The notes: generated from the letters alone by a model not told the origin. Shown: positions 53,201 to 61,411, counted from the first letter of the stretch. The stretch is DNA of 64,000 nt from Planctomycetota bacterium (GCA_020853575.1 JADYYP010000020.1:245717-309716), one strand, 5' to 3'. A program made the numbers and translations.

Positions 53201-53976
53201 TCGAGGTCTCGGAGCTCGCGGGCAGCATCGCCGATCGCCGGCTCGAGAACGCCGCCTTTCGGCTCGAGTACGACGACCCTGGACTGCGCATCACCGACTT
53301 CGCCGGCACCCTCGAGAACGGCCGCATCGCCAGCCTGACCCGTGGATCGGGCAGCCGGCCGGCATTCGCGCTCGACCTCGCTCCACCCTATCGCTTCTCG
53401 GTCGCGTTGCAGCTCGACTCGATCGAGGTAGGCGGCTTGCTGCGCGGGGTCTTCGAGTCCGATTTCGCGAGCCGCGGCAAGCTCCTCGGAGAGCTGATGC
53501 TCGATGGCGACCTTGCGCGGCTCACCGGGGTGCGCGGCAGCGGGCGCTTTGAGATCGAGGACACCGTGCTGTGGTCGGTGCCGGTGGTGCGCGACCTCTT
53601 GTCGCAGCTCGGGCTGGAGTCGGGCGCGGTGTTCGAGCACGTCGAGAGCGAGATCGAGATCGAGGGTGGCAGGTTGCGCATGCGCAACCTGCTGGTCGAG
53701 AGCCCCCTGATCAAACTGGTCGGCGCCGGCACGCTCGATTTCGACGGCAGCCTCGAATACGACCTCGAGGTGCAGTACCAGATCCTCGATTGGCTGGGCT
53801 GGTTCAACCGCATCATCTACTGGGTGCAGAACAGCCTGGTCCGCGTGGCGATCCGCGGCGACATGGCGCGGCCGCGCGTGCTCACCAAGGGAGCGTTTGG
53901 GCGCTCGGTGGATCCACGGCGCGGTCCGCGCGATCTGCCCTTGCCCAATCTGTCGAGTCTGCCGGAGCGCTTCTGA
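50260..53976 (+). CDS. AsmA/YhdP-like large envelope protein
   Basis: 1238-aa protein with one N-terminal membrane helix (WSVFALALIAAGGAVALYGY) and a very long beta-rich exposed chain. N-terminal pieces such as LQEATGEAIAFEAVELDWFRPG, LRLEEVYVELDW and later LKPTGRVDVHYRG, with a C-terminal domain ending SLEYDLEVQYQILDWLG, are typical of AsmA-like/DUF3971 proteins (YhdP, TamB group). These form bridge-like structures that move phospholipid between inner and outer membranes. Starts in a 4-bp overlap with alr. Length fits the family. Confidence 0.75.
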   Translation: MKLGAFVRWSVFALALIAAGGAVALYGYEKSGALAQRAARELQEATGEAIAFEAVELDWFRPGVRVRGLQLPGDPSPLRLEEVYVELDWDSGAFRVAFVELSGGRVELSDALLARLQAMRAHAASQSAATPGATRVPPVVVEHVLLDWVHPQWGTSGIGWVDAVYREGSDGAPEIQGRIRPSFASVGEGATPEIYLAGSRDTGGRIALRATCNGVPVSSEVIPPRSPLEPLRAWKPRAALAFDLEASFQLDSRAPPAGRLRAQITGGSLELPTTSVPVTDVALDLDAVCAAGSLAGLLDPRAWTSTLHAGARWSGIPLDAWALFGTNAGAGHSARAWIHAPRVPLQRSTAEVAGSPKALTELFDALDLAGTADILCGVRWPETRSIQDDRAVASPEIAVDIDPRGDASACTHGWLDGTGSRRDGFPMRVNDITGRVVMLHDQGGTRATLIGLLEILGAHSDGTVTHQPGFADGLIRAPLAGESLPSFDLRVGGHGIPVDAAMERALLGIPGAEFIFPEFNPSGGSASILARLVRREGYRYPAAEVVVELFGCDGEWNELPIGLRDVGGRIDFLADPRGYVATGFDLRLRSSRDALIDVRGRIQDLPDPQAETRPWHERHFEAVAVDVRGISLRGDDRDSLASKIPEIGSILDGLKPTGRVDVHYRGATPRAGGPRVWRGELLARDAELLPTQFQVALDKVHGRVLLDGAMQLGPKPLVPDELDVSVAPLVAQFASSVTVAAQGAFPSHADGRIEILAAGVDPTHGGLSGAFRSSRTGGIGGGHAGLALSSLGVDGRVDFSGAFTIPQASPRAPESDYRVFLRQNDVRTTAMGGRLALGRLVGILEQTRDGVLAGESITATLAETPIRLSGVRFEQSGDSFRVETALDALKVGIDREHLRTFLDDSTLESLLDDLEWRGEMDVLNAKLVLSGAGIGGERAQFSGDIVPRGMSIDFGVPLSVESARVRIVDLSYTRESVSALLEVSELAGSIADRRLENAAFRLEYDDPGLRITDFAGTLENGRIASLTRGSGSRPAFALDLAPPYRFSVALQLDSIEVGGLLRGVFESDFASRGKLLGELMLDGDLARLTGVRGSGRFEIEDTVLWSVPVVRDLLSQLGLESGAVFEHVESEIEIEGGRLRMRNLLVESPLIKLVGAGTLDFDGSLEYDLEVQYQILDWLGWFNRIIYWVQNSLVRVAIRGDMARPRVLTKGAFGRSVDPRRGPRDLPLPNLSSLPERF

Positions 53977-54015
53977 GTTCGCGCGCGGCGCGCTCAGCAC
54001 GCGCGCGCGCCGCGT

Positions 54016-54044
54016 TTGTCCGCCCGCGTGCGGACCGCTAGTCT
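54016..54044 (+). promoter_or_regulatory. candidate manC promoter
   Basis: TTGTCC (54016-54021), 17-bp spacer, TAGTCT (54039-54044). The ATG is 8 bases after the box, so the mRNA would be leaderless or nearly so. The TAGTCT box is one of the recurrent TA(C/G)NCT type in this window. Confidence 0.4.
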
Positions 54045-54052
54045 CTCGCGCG

Positions 54053-55123
54053 ATGGTCCAACCCCCGCTCTACGCGATCCTGCTCGCCGGCGGCACCGGC
54101 ACGCGTTTCTGGCCGGCGAGTCGCAAGAGCCGTCCCAAGCAGTTCCTGCGCATCGTCGGCGAGCGCTCGATGCTCGCCGAAACGCACGCACGACTCGCGG
54201 GCGTGGTCGAGCCCGAGCACACCCTGGTCGTGACCACGCGCGATCAGCTCGACCTGGTGCGCGCGACGCTGCCGGAAATCCCCGAGCGCAACGTGCTCGC
54301 CGAGCCGCAAGGACGCAACACCGGACCGTGCATCGCGCTCGCGGCGCTCGAGGTGCGCCGCCGCGCACCCGAGGCGGTGCAAATCGTCTTGCCCGCCGAT
54401 CACGTGATCCGACCCCGCGAGGCGTTCCAGAGCACGCTGCGCGCCGCCGTCGACGTGGCGCTCGACCAGCGCTCGCTGCTCGTGTTCGGCATCCACCCCA
54501 GCTTCCCCGCCACGGCCTTCGGTTGGATCAAGGCCGGCGCCGTGGAGAGCATCTCGCGCGGCCAGCCGGTGCACTCCGTCGAACGCTTCGTCGAGAAGCC
54601 CGCTCTCGCCCGAGCGCGCGAGTTCCTCGAACAGGGCGGCTACTTCTGGAACTCCGGCATGTTCGTGTGGTCGAGCGCGGCCATCGCCGCGGCGCTGGCG
54701 GAGTTCATGCCAGCCGCGCATGCCGCGCTGCAGCAGCCCCTCGCGCCCGCCGAACTCGAGCGGGCCTACGCTCAGCTCGACTCGGTCGCTATCGACGTGG
54801 CCGTGCTCGAGCGCGCGCGCTCGGTCCGCATGCTGCCCATCAGCTATTTCTGGAGCGATGTCGGTTCCTGGGATGCGCTCGGAACGGTGATCGCGCCCGA
54901 CGCGGACGGCAACGTCGCGAGCGGCGGAGCACGCCTGGTCACCTCCGATGCGAGTGGCTGCATCGCCTACGGCGCCGAGGGCTCGCTCGTCGCGCTGATC
55001 GGCGTCGACGACCTGATCGTGGTACAGACCGGCCCGACGACGTTGGTGTGTCGCCGCGACCGCGCCCAGGACGTCAAGCGCATCGTGGAGCGCCTCCAGG
55101 CGGAGCGCAGCGAATTCCTGTGA
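54053..55123 (+). CDS. manC: mannose-1-phosphate guanylyltransferase
   Basis: 356-aa nucleotidyltransferase forming GDP-mannose from GTP and mannose-1-phosphate. The nucleotide site AILLAGGTGTRFWPASR is at residues 8-24, then RPKQFL, GRNTGPCIALAAL, VLPADHVI, and the substrate segment FVEKP and FWNSGMFVW; the end has VGSWDAL. Only the transferase domain is present, without the C-terminal isomerase of bifunctional enzymes. The product feeds surface glycans. Stop overlaps ruvX by four bases. Confidence 0.92.
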   Translation: MVQPPLYAILLAGGTGTRFWPASRKSRPKQFLRIVGERSMLAETHARLAGVVEPEHTLVVTTRDQLDLVRATLPEIPERNVLAEPQGRNTGPCIALAALEVRRRAPEAVQIVLPADHVIRPREAFQSTLRAAVDVALDQRSLLVFGIHPSFPATAFGWIKAGAVESISRGQPVHSVERFVEKPALARAREFLEQGGYFWNSGMFVWSSAAIAAALAEFMPAAHAALQQPLAPAELERAYAQLDSVAIDVAVLERARSVRMLPISYFWSDVGSWDALGTVIAPDADGNVASGGARLVTSDASGCIAYGAEGSLVALIGVDDLIVVQTGPTTLVCRRDRAQDVKRIVERLQAERSEFL

Positions 55124-55560
55124 CGACGCTGCGGCGCAAGGGCGTGCTGGCCATCGATCATGGCACGAAACGCTGCGGATTCGCCGCGATCGACGGGCTG
55201 CGCATCGCGGCGACGCCGCTCGACGCGCACCATGGCACGGGGGACGCATTGGCGCTCTGGAAGCACATCGAGAGGCTTCTCGGCGAGCGCGACATCGACA
55301 CCATGCTGCTCGGGTTTCCCTTCAACATGGACGGCACGAGCGGTGCGCGCGCGAACGAGGTCGAGGCCTTCGCGTTGGAGTTCGCTCGACGCCACCCGCA
55401 ACTGCGCATCGTCAAGTACGACGAGCGCTTGACCACCAAGGCGGCCGAAGAGCTGCTGCGCGACGCCGGCCACCGCGGTCGCGAGGCCAAGCTGCGCCGT
55501 GACTCGTGGAGCGCACTGGTGCTGTTGCGCGACTGGATCGCGGCGGGTGAGCCGGACTGA
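55120..55560 (+). CDS. ruvX: Holliday-junction resolvase-like protein RuvX/YqgF
   Basis: 146-aa RNase-H-fold protein. Visible: VLAIDHGTKRCGFA with the first catalytic Asp, LLGFPFNMDGTSG, and YDERLTTKAAEELL with the acidic residue. In bacteria this family helps 16S rRNA maturation (pre-16S nuclease) and was first described as a resolvase-like protein. GTG start overlapping manC by GTGA. Slightly longer C-terminus than E. coli. Ends in front of a convergent hydrolase gene. Confidence 0.9.
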   Translation: MTTLRRKGVLAIDHGTKRCGFAAIDGLRIAATPLDAHHGTGDALALWKHIERLLGERDIDTMLLGFPFNMDGTSGARANEVEAFALEFARRHPQLRIVKYDERLTTKAAEELLRDAGHRGREAKLRRDSWSALVLLRDWIAAGEPD

Positions 55561-55590
55561 GAGTTCGAAAAGTCGGGGCTACGAGCGCTC

Positions 55591-55628
55591 GGGACGTCGA
55601 ATGCGCCGAGGCCCTTCGGGGCCGGACG
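55591..55628. terminator. hairpin with UUCG loop between convergent genes
   Basis: GGCCC-TTCG-GGGCC at 55610-55623, flanked by GACGTC repeats at 55593-55598 and 55625-55630. The UUCG loop is very stable. It lies between ruvX and the convergent hydrolase, so it could end both transcripts. Confidence 0.4.
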
Positions 55629-55674
55629 TCGAGAGCGTGAGCTCCCGTCACAGGCCGCGCGCCGCCCTCGCGCT

Positions 55675-56559
55675 TCAGCCCAGCGCGCGCTCGAGGAACT
55701 TGGCGATGGAATCGAGCGTCGTTTCCCACCCGAGGTCGTGCAGCACATCGTGGCGTGCGCCAGCCACCGCGTGGACTTCGATGTTGGCGTGCGCCAGCGA
55801 TCGGTTGAGCTCCACGTCGGAGTAGCGATCGTCGGTCCCGCACACGATCAGCACCGGCAAGCGAAGCTCGCGCAAGCGCGCTTCGACACGCGCCGCGAGC
55901 GCCTGCGCTTCCTGTGCAGCGCGCACGGTGATCACGTCGTGCACGAGGGGATCGGCGCTCCACGCGCTCGCCGCCCGCGCGTCCGCGAGCAGACACGCAG
56001 GGTCGTTGCCGATCCGGCCCGCCGCGCTCGGAGAGAGCTTCTTGAACAGCTTCATCAGGCCACCCGGATTCGCGGGCAATTCGAACCGCGGGCGCCAGCG
56101 CGGCGCGACCAGCACGAGTGCCGCCACGTGGCCGGGCTTCTCCAACGCGTAGCTCGCGGCGTACAGCGCGCCGAGCCCGATACCGATCTGCACCTTGGGC
56201 GCCACCGGGAGGCGATAGGCCAAGTGGTCCTGAACGGCATCCAGGTCGCGCGCGACCTCGATGAATCCCGCGCTGTGACCGCGCTCGCCTTCGGACTTGC
56301 CGTGTCCGCGCAAGTCGGGCAGCGCGACCGCGAAATGGGCGGCGGCCAAGAAGCGCGCTGTGTCGAGGTGTCGAGCGCCGTGATCGCCGGCGTCGTGGAC
56401 CAAGGTCACACCGGCGCGCGGCTCTCCCTGGGCCGCGATCTCGAGCACGTGCAACAAGAACAGACCACCGGCCTTATGCGACAGACCCTCGACAGCGGCG
56501 CCAGACTCGCTCGACTGGCGCAGTTCCAGGTACGTCGTGAGAGGCTCGCTCACGGACAT
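55675..56559 (-). CDS. alpha/beta hydrolase fold protein lacking the nucleophilic serine
   Basis: 294-aa protein of the monoacylglycerol lipase-like group. Oxyanion-side loop HDAGDHGAR and PDLRGHGKS are clear. At the nucleophile elbow the sequence is Gly-Ile-Gly128-Leu-Gly instead of Gly-x-Ser-x-Gly, by direct reading of the codon GGG. The other triad residues appear to be kept (Asp in CGTDDRYSD, His in AGARHDVLHD). It is therefore probably not a serine esterase; it could bind ligand or be regulatory. Downstream of the VWA gene by 2 bp, so likely co-transcribed. Confidence 0.75.
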   Translation of the reverse strand: MSVSEPLTTYLELRQSSESGAAVEGLSHKAGGLFLLHVLEIAAQGEPRAGVTLVHDAGDHGARHLDTARFLAAAHFAVALPDLRGHGKSEGERGHSAGFIEVARDLDAVQDHLAYRLPVAPKVQIGIGLGALYAASYALEKPGHVAALVLVAPRWRPRFELPANPGGLMKLFKKLSPSAAGRIGNDPACLLADARAASAWSADPLVHDVITVRAAQEAQALAARVEARLRELRLPVLIVCGTDDRYSDVELNRSLAHANIEVHAVAGARHDVLHDLGWETTLDSIAKFLERALG

Positions 56560-56561
56560 CG

Positions 56562-58535
56562 CTAGCGCCCCACGTAGATTCCGCCGTTTTCCTCGGCCAA
56601 GCGGCGCATCAGCACCGCGTCGTGCGCGTCGGACAAGCCGATGGTATGGATCACGATTCCCGCACTGGCGTTGCGCTCGCGCACGAAGCTCAGGATCTCG
56701 TCGGTGTCGGTCGTCACGCCCACCGTCGCCTTGCCGTCGGTCAGGAAGTAGATGGTGTCGAACACCGGCTTACTCCACGTCCCGCCGCCCTTGGCGCCAC
56801 ACAGGTCGAGCGCGCGCTCGAGCGAGCCGTAGACGTTGGTGGCGCCGACCGCATCGGCCTTCTCGATGAACTCACTGACTTGGCGGCGCACGTCGGGGGT
56901 CATCGCCACCGGATCGTCGGACCAGGTCCACACGTCGCTGGCGAACATGACGATGTTGAACACGCCGGCGTCGCGCAGTCCGCCGAGTGCCTTGACCAGA
57001 TCGCGCTTGGCGACCTCGAGGCGCGAGAACTCTCCCTTCCCAGGCAAGTCCGGCGGACGTTGCGGGTCGTCGTCTGGGTTGTTCTTGGGCACCATCGCGA
57101 ACTTCATCGAGCCCGACAGGTCGAGCACGAACAGCACTCGCTGGCTCTCGGTGTTGATGCCGAAGAAGGTCACGCCCGCGGCCTCCTGAGCCTCTTCGAG
57201 CGCGCTCTTCTCCTTGGGGACCTCGACCACTTGGAACGTACCGCCGTTCTCCTTCCACCAGCGGTCCCACACGGCGAACACCGCTTTGAACGGCTGGCCG
57301 GTGAGTGATTGCAGCGCCTGGTTGAAGTCGGTGCGCGTGCGCCCCTCCTCCTTTTCCAGTCGCGCGATCAGCGCGGGAATCGCCTCGCGCGAACGCAGGC
57401 TCGCCAGCGCGTGCGCTGAGCGCGCGCGCACGATCCAGGCCTCGTGGCCGAGGTACTTGCCGATCAGTTCGGGGATCAGCGCCGTGTCCTTCAGGCCCGC
57501 GAGCCCCTCGATCAAAGTCGCGATTCCCAGCGGCTCGGTCTCGATCGCGAGCAAGGCCCTGGTCTGCGCCACCACGGCGTCGCTCTTCGCGCGGGTCAAG
57601 AGCCCCATGGTGTCGATGCGCGCGCGGTCCTTGCCCTTCTTGAGCGCCGCCGCCAGTTTCTGCATCGACTTCTCGAGGTCCTTGCCACTCTCGCGCGAAA
57701 GCGCGATGCCACCCGCGCGCTGCGCGGCGTCGATCAGGATCTCGAGCTTGTAGATCTGGCTGGTGGCGTCGCTCGCGTCCTTCTTGACTTGGTCGTACTG
57801 CTGGGCCGTGGCCTGCGCCACGCGTCCGCCATTGGCCGCCGCTTCGTCCTGCCAGCGCTTCTCGAGCTTGCGCACGTCGGCCATGGCCTTGGCAACGCGC
57901 TCGCGCAGCTTCCCGATCTGACCGTCGGCCTCGACCAGAAAGTCGTGGATCTCGAGCGCCGTCCCCGGACCCCCGATGCGTCCGATCAGCTCGATCGACG
58001 CCGCGCGCACCAGCGTGTCGGGATGCTCGGCCGCGTCCTGGCGCACCTCCTTCTCGGACTTCGAGCGCCGCGAGGGGCCCAGCTTCTCGAACAGCTGCGC
58101 CATGCCGTCGGCGATCGCGTCGCGCCAGGGTTGGAGGTCGTCGACCTTGGTCCGGCTGCGCTCGACGTCGCGCTTGAGCTCGGCGATCTTCTCCATCTCG
58201 CGCGCGAAGAGGTTCTTGGCGCTCTCGTCCCGCTCGGCCAACGTGCGCAGATTCGCCAGCACCACCTCACGCCGCTCCAGCGCGTAGCGAGAGCGCAGGA
58301 GCGCTTCGCTTTCCGTGCGCAGCTCCTCGGAGACCCGCGCGTACTCGGTGGCGAGCACGGGTGCCGCAGCGGGGTCGGCCAGGCCGATGAACGCCTCCAG
58401 AGCGGCGCGCTTCTGGTCGAGGTCGTCTCCGGCCGAGGCTTGGGTGAACTTGGCCTGCGCGGCCTGGAACTTCTCGTCCACCGACGCGAACAGCGCGGCG
58501 AACACGAACCACAGTGCGGTGACGTACCTGAACAT
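56562..58535 (-). CDS. exported HEAT/coiled-coil/VWA protein
   Basis: 657-aa protein. N-terminal signal-like stretch (MFRYVTALWFVFAALFASV), long coiled coil with charged heptads (about 60-160), HEAT-like repeats in the middle (about 160-420, containing LIPELIGKYLGHEAWIVRARSAHAL), a WDRWWKENGG linker, and a VWA domain with the metal site DLSGS at residues 472-476. The domain order is the same as in the partial protein at 2-946. VWA domains bind partners through Mg/Mn. Upstream of the serine-less hydrolase by 2 bp, probably one operon. ATG at 58535. Confidence 0.8.
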   Translation of the reverse strand: MFRYVTALWFVFAALFASVDEKFQAAQAKFTQASAGDDLDQKRAALEAFIGLADPAAAPVLATEYARVSEELRTESEALLRSRYALERREVVLANLRTLAERDESAKNLFAREMEKIAELKRDVERSRTKVDDLQPWRDAIADGMAQLFEKLGPSRRSKSEKEVRQDAAEHPDTLVRAASIELIGRIGGPGTALEIHDFLVEADGQIGKLRERVAKAMADVRKLEKRWQDEAAANGGRVAQATAQQYDQVKKDASDATSQIYKLEILIDAAQRAGGIALSRESGKDLEKSMQKLAAALKKGKDRARIDTMGLLTRAKSDAVVAQTRALLAIETEPLGIATLIEGLAGLKDTALIPELIGKYLGHEAWIVRARSAHALASLRSREAIPALIARLEKEEGRTRTDFNQALQSLTGQPFKAVFAVWDRWWKENGGTFQVVEVPKEKSALEEAQEAAGVTFFGINTESQRVLFVLDLSGSMKFAMVPKNNPDDDPQRPPDLPGKGEFSRLEVAKRDLVKALGGLRDAGVFNIVMFASDVWTWSDDPVAMTPDVRRQVSEFIEKADAVGATNVYGSLERALDLCGAKGGGTWSKPVFDTIYFLTDGKATVGVTTDTDEILSFVRERNASAGIVIHTIGLSDAHDAVLMRRLAEENGGIYVGR

Positions 58536-58618
58536 CGAGTCTGCCTCGGGCTGGCTGGCTCGGTAGGGTATCCGAGCGCAGGCCCGGCGCTCGCTCGTCC
58601 AGGGCGCGCGGCGCGACA

Positions 58619-58647
58619 TTTCGCACTCGCGCAGCAAGCACTAAGAT
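58619..58647 (+). promoter_or_regulatory. candidate rnpB promoter
   Basis: TTTCGC (58619-58624), 17-bp spacing, TAAGAT (58642-58647). The RNA 5' end predicted from the P1 helix (58655) is 8 bases after the -10, which is exactly where transcription should begin. Confidence 0.6.
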
Positions 58648-58654
58648 GCACGCG

Positions 58655-59025
58655 GTGTGAGAGGCCCGGGCGGCCGCTCGCGGGCAACCGCGGGAGGAAA
58701 GTCCGGACTCCTCGGGTCGGAGTGGTTGCCAACAGCAACCGGTCGCGAGGCCAGGGAAAGTGCCACAGAAAACAAACCGCCGCGCGCTCCTCACGGTCCA
58801 CGCGGTAAGGGTGAAACGGGGCGGTAAGAGCGCACCGCGGGCCTGGTGACAGTCCCGGCACGGCAAACCCCACTCGGAGAAAGACCAAATAGGGAAGGCA
58901 CACGAGGACGACCCGCTTCACGCCTTCCGGGTAGGTCGTTCGAGGCCGAGCGCGAGCTCGGTCCCAGAGAAATGGCCGCCACTGCGCAAGTAGCCACAAA
59001 ATCCGGCTTACAGGGCCTCTCACAC
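58655..59025 (+). ncRNA. rnpB: RNase P RNA (bacterial class A)
   Basis: About 371 nt. The ends pair perfectly over 13 bp (58655-58667 with 59013-59025) as helix P1. The universally conserved core is visible: GAGGAAAGTCCGGACTCC starting near 58694, the AGGGTGAAACGG region near 58806, and the ACAAAATCCGGCTTACAG region near the 3' end. It removes 5' leaders from tRNA precursors together with the RnpA protein. Directly followed by the recombinase region. Confidence 0.96.
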
Positions 59026-59421
59026 CACTTCGACTCTTGGCGGCCCGAGCGCTGATTTTGAGTTGTGATGCGCGCTCCCACACGGAGCTGCGCGGACGTG
59101 CGGCAGACTGACGCCCTTACCCGCACCGGTCAAGTTGCATTCGCGGGCTGGCTTTCCCATTTCCGCAAGTGTTTGGAACGCGAACACTTAGAAACGCTGT
59201 TCAATCCTGTAGCTGAGCACTTCGGTGCACGTACTCCGCGCGCTTCGCAACGAGCGACTCCGCGGAACGGGTCGCCGGCCCCCAGGCTCAACTCCATGCC
59301 GAACTCACACCGGGCCCCGCTCACCCAACCCCTCCAAACCCCAGAAGATTATAGGGCTACTCGCGCACCGACCCCCATTCTTGACCCCGCCAAGGGCTAT
59401 TCTCGAGCCCTGGTGGGAATA
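59026..59421. other. intergenic region between rnpB and recombinase
   Basis: 396 bases without a gene that I can support; in-frame extension of the recombinase upstream of 59422 is low-quality. It is less GC-biased than the surroundings, which fits a regulatory or boundary region. A 6-bp inverted repeat (AGGGCT / AGCCCT at 59393-59411) lies immediately upstream of the recombinase start. No repeat of the rnpB 3' end seen within this window. Confidence 0.45.
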
Positions 59422-60864
59422 ATGCAGCACGAGCTCGACCTCTACCTCCGTGAACTCTCCCTGGCCTCCGCCAGCCCCGCGACGCGCATCGGCTACGGCA
59501 CCGATCTGCGCCAGTTCCTGCGCTTCGCGAAGGGAGAGGGAGTCGAGACCGTCGACAAGCTCTCGCGCGACCTCGCGACCGACTGGCTCTCCGCCCTGCA
59601 GATCGGCCCCAAGCCGCGCTCGCGCGCCACGATCGCGCGCAAGGCCACGGCGCTGCGCTCCTGGTTCCGCTTCCTGACCGACCGCGGCTACGCCACCGAG
59701 AAGCTCTCGGTGCCGAAGGTCGCCAAGGAGCGACGGCGCTTGCCGCGCGTGCTGACGATCGAGCAGGTGCAGGCGATGCTCGACACCTGCAAGCAGCTCT
59801 CGCTGATGGGCATGCGCGACCGCGCGGTGCTCGAGCTCTTGTACTCGACGGGCTGCCGCGCGTCCGAGCTCTGCAACCTGAACGTCGACGACGTGCAGTT
59901 CCAGGACGACGGCTCGGGCGTGGCGCGTGTCACCGGCAAGGGCGCGAAGCAGCGCATGGTGTACCTGACCAAGACGGCCTGCGCCGCGCTGCGCAGCTAC
60001 ATCGAGCGCGTGCGTGCTCCGGTCGACATCCCCTACCACGCTCGGGCGCTGATCCTGACCCGCGAGGGCATGCGCATGAACGCCCGAGCGCTGCAGCTGC
60101 TCATCCGCTCCCGAGCGAACGCCGCGGGCTTGGAGAAGGTGGTGACGACCCACTGGCTGCGCCACTCGTTCGCGACGCACATGCTGCAGGGCGGAGCGTC
60201 GCTGCGCGTGATCCAGTCGATGCTCGGGCACTCGGACCTGAGCACGACGGAGATCTACACCCACGTGTCGCCGCAGGACGAGATCGCAGCGCACCGCGTG
60301 TGCCACCCGCGTGGCATGACCGCCCCGCCGCCGCCGCGAACGAAGGGACGCATTCGCCCGTCCGCGCGAACGCTGCCGCGCGGAACCGCCGCAGCTCCGG
60401 CCGAGGGTCGACCGGCACCGAAGTCCACCGCTCGCCCCTCGGTCGACGCGCCGAGGCCGGGTTCCGACGCCGTTCCACCAATTTCTCGCGGCTGGGTTCC
60501 GCGATCGCTTGCAATCCGGATCCGCGCCGCTAGCAGTGCCATTCGCATGATTCGATCCGAACGGTGGACGGCATCGCATTCGGCGCAGATGAGTCGCCGC
60601 GAGCAGCTACACGCCGACAACCTCCGCGCTCTCGCAGCCAGGCTCGGCCGCCGGCGCTCGTTCGTCGCCTGTCGCCAGTGGGGCACGGTCACGACGCTCG
60701 ACTACGCCGTGCGCGAGGCCAACGTCAGCGTTCCGCGCGCCTGGCTCCGGGCCTGGACCTCGCGCTCCTGGATCGTGCAGCGCTACGACCATCGCCACGA
60801 TGTCTACCGATTCGCGTTCACCGACCTCGGACGAGAGATCATCCGCAGTGTCGTCGCAGCCTGA
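59422..60864 (+). CDS. XerC/XerD-type tyrosine recombinase with 182-residue extension
   Basis: The core is 298 residues ending HPRG, the usual XerC/D length. All catalytic residues are in place: Arg146 (CRASEL), Lys173, His244 and Arg247 (HWLRH), His270 (GHSDL) and nucleophile Tyr279 (IYTH), nearly at E. coli XerD numbering. In the cell Xer proteins resolve chromosome dimers; phages also use such enzymes. After residue 298 the frame stays open for another 182 codons: a Pro/Arg-rich linker and then the 91-aa domain starting at 60589. ATG 59422 is chosen; GTG 59413 is in frame. The neighbours downstream are phage genes. Confidence 0.85.
   Translation: MQHELDLYLRELSLASASPATRIGYGTDLRQFLRFAKGEGVETVDKLSRDLATDWLSALQIGPKPRSRATIARKATALRSWFRFLTDRGYATEKLSVPKVAKERRRLPRVLTIEQVQAMLDTCKQLSLMGMRDRAVLELLYSTGCRASELCNLNVDDVQFQDDGSGVARVTGKGAKQRMVYLTKTACAALRSYIERVRAPVDIPYHARALILTREGMRMNARALQLLIRSRANAAGLEKVVTTHWLRHSFATHMLQGGASLRVIQSMLGHSDLSTTEIYTHVSPQDEIAAHRVCHPRGMTAPPPPRTKGRIRPSARTLPRGTAAAPAEGRPAPKSTARPSVDAPRPGSDAVPPISRGWVPRSLAIRIRAASSAIRMIRSERWTASHSAQMSRREQLHADNLRALAARLGRRRSFVACRQWGTVTTLDYAVREANVSVPRAWLRAWTSRSWIVQRYDHRHDVYRFAFTDLGREIIRSVVAA
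60509..60537 (+). promoter_or_regulatory. phage-type promoter element, copy 1
   Basis: TTGCAA (60509-60514), 16 bp, TAGCAG (60531-60536), within CGCGCCGCTAGCAGT at 60523-60537. The same 15 bases occur at 61941-61955 with a TTGC at the same distance. It lies 52 bases before the ATG at 60589. Confidence 0.4.
60589..60864 (+). CDS. possible separate 91-aa phage protein within the recombinase frame
   Basis: Same frame and same stop as the recombinase ORF, but it may be expressed by itself from the ATG at 60589. The protein has a basic, helical first half (NLRALAARLGRRRSFVACRQWG) and an end that looks like the wing of a winged-helix DNA-binding protein (YRFAFTDLGREIIRSV). A promoter-like element precedes it by 52 bases, and the codons in front of it look noncoding (many A/T-ending codons). 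I cannot name a family. It overlaps the terminase small subunit gene by 17 bases. Confidence 0.4.
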   Translation: MSRREQLHADNLRALAARLGRRRSFVACRQWGTVTTLDYAVREANVSVPRAWLRAWTSRSWIVQRYDHRHDVYRFAFTDLGREIIRSVVAA

Positions 60865-61405
60865 CGACAGTGCTCGAGCGAAGGTCGACCCGCTCGAGCA
60901 AGCGCAGGAGCACGACCCGCTCGCGGACATCAGCAGGCCGGGGGGCGGCACGACAACGACCGCCCTTCGCGCGCTCCCGGGACGCAAGGCGAAGCTGCTC
61001 GAAGCGATCGCCAGCGGCCTCTCGCTGCGCCAGGCCTGCGAGCTGTCCCAGATCACGCGCAGCTCCGTGTCGCGCTGGCGCCAATCGGATCCAGTGTTTC
61101 GAGAGCGGTACGACCTCGCCGCAGAGGACGGAGCCGATCGCATCCGCGAGGCGATCCACCTGCGCGCGGTCGAAGGCTGGAAGGAGGAGGTGTTCGGGAA
61201 GGAAGGGTTCCTCGGTCACAGGACGCTCTTCTCCGACAAGCTCTTGCTCGCGATGGCTCAGGCTCGCTGCCCCGAGTACAAGCCGCACCTCGACTCGACC
61301 GGCATCGACGCCGCGGAACTCGCGCGCCGACTGCGCGAGGCGGACGCGCACATGAACCAGAGCGTGCCCAATCCGCCTTCGACACAAGCCGCGCCGTCTC
61401 CCTGA
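60848..61405 (+). CDS. terminase small subunit-like protein
   Basis: 185 aa from GTG 60848 (an in-frame ATG at 60800 would add 16 residues and overlap the preceding frame more). The middle has a helix-turn-helix of the packaging-terminase type: KLLEAIASGLSLRQACELSQITRSSVSRWR with the family-like continuation FRERYDLAAEDGADRIREAI. It would recognise the phage packaging site and hand DNA to the large subunit. Position just before a terminase large subunit supports this. The C-terminal 25 residues are disordered. A long hairpin follows. Confidence 0.65.
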   Translation: MSSQPDDSARAKVDPLEQAQEHDPLADISRPGGGTTTTALRALPGRKAKLLEAIASGLSLRQACELSQITRSSVSRWRQSDPVFRERYDLAAEDGADRIREAIHLRAVEGWKEEVFGKEGFLGHRTLFSDKLLLAMAQARCPEYKPHLDSTGIDAAELARRLREADAHMNQSVPNPPSTQAAPSP

Positions 61406-61411
61406 AGCAGC

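Noticed and set aside
58655..59025. rnpB as prophage integration target
   Set aside because: The gene is complete and no repeat of its 3' end is visible in the window; the right end of the element is outside, so it cannot be tested here.
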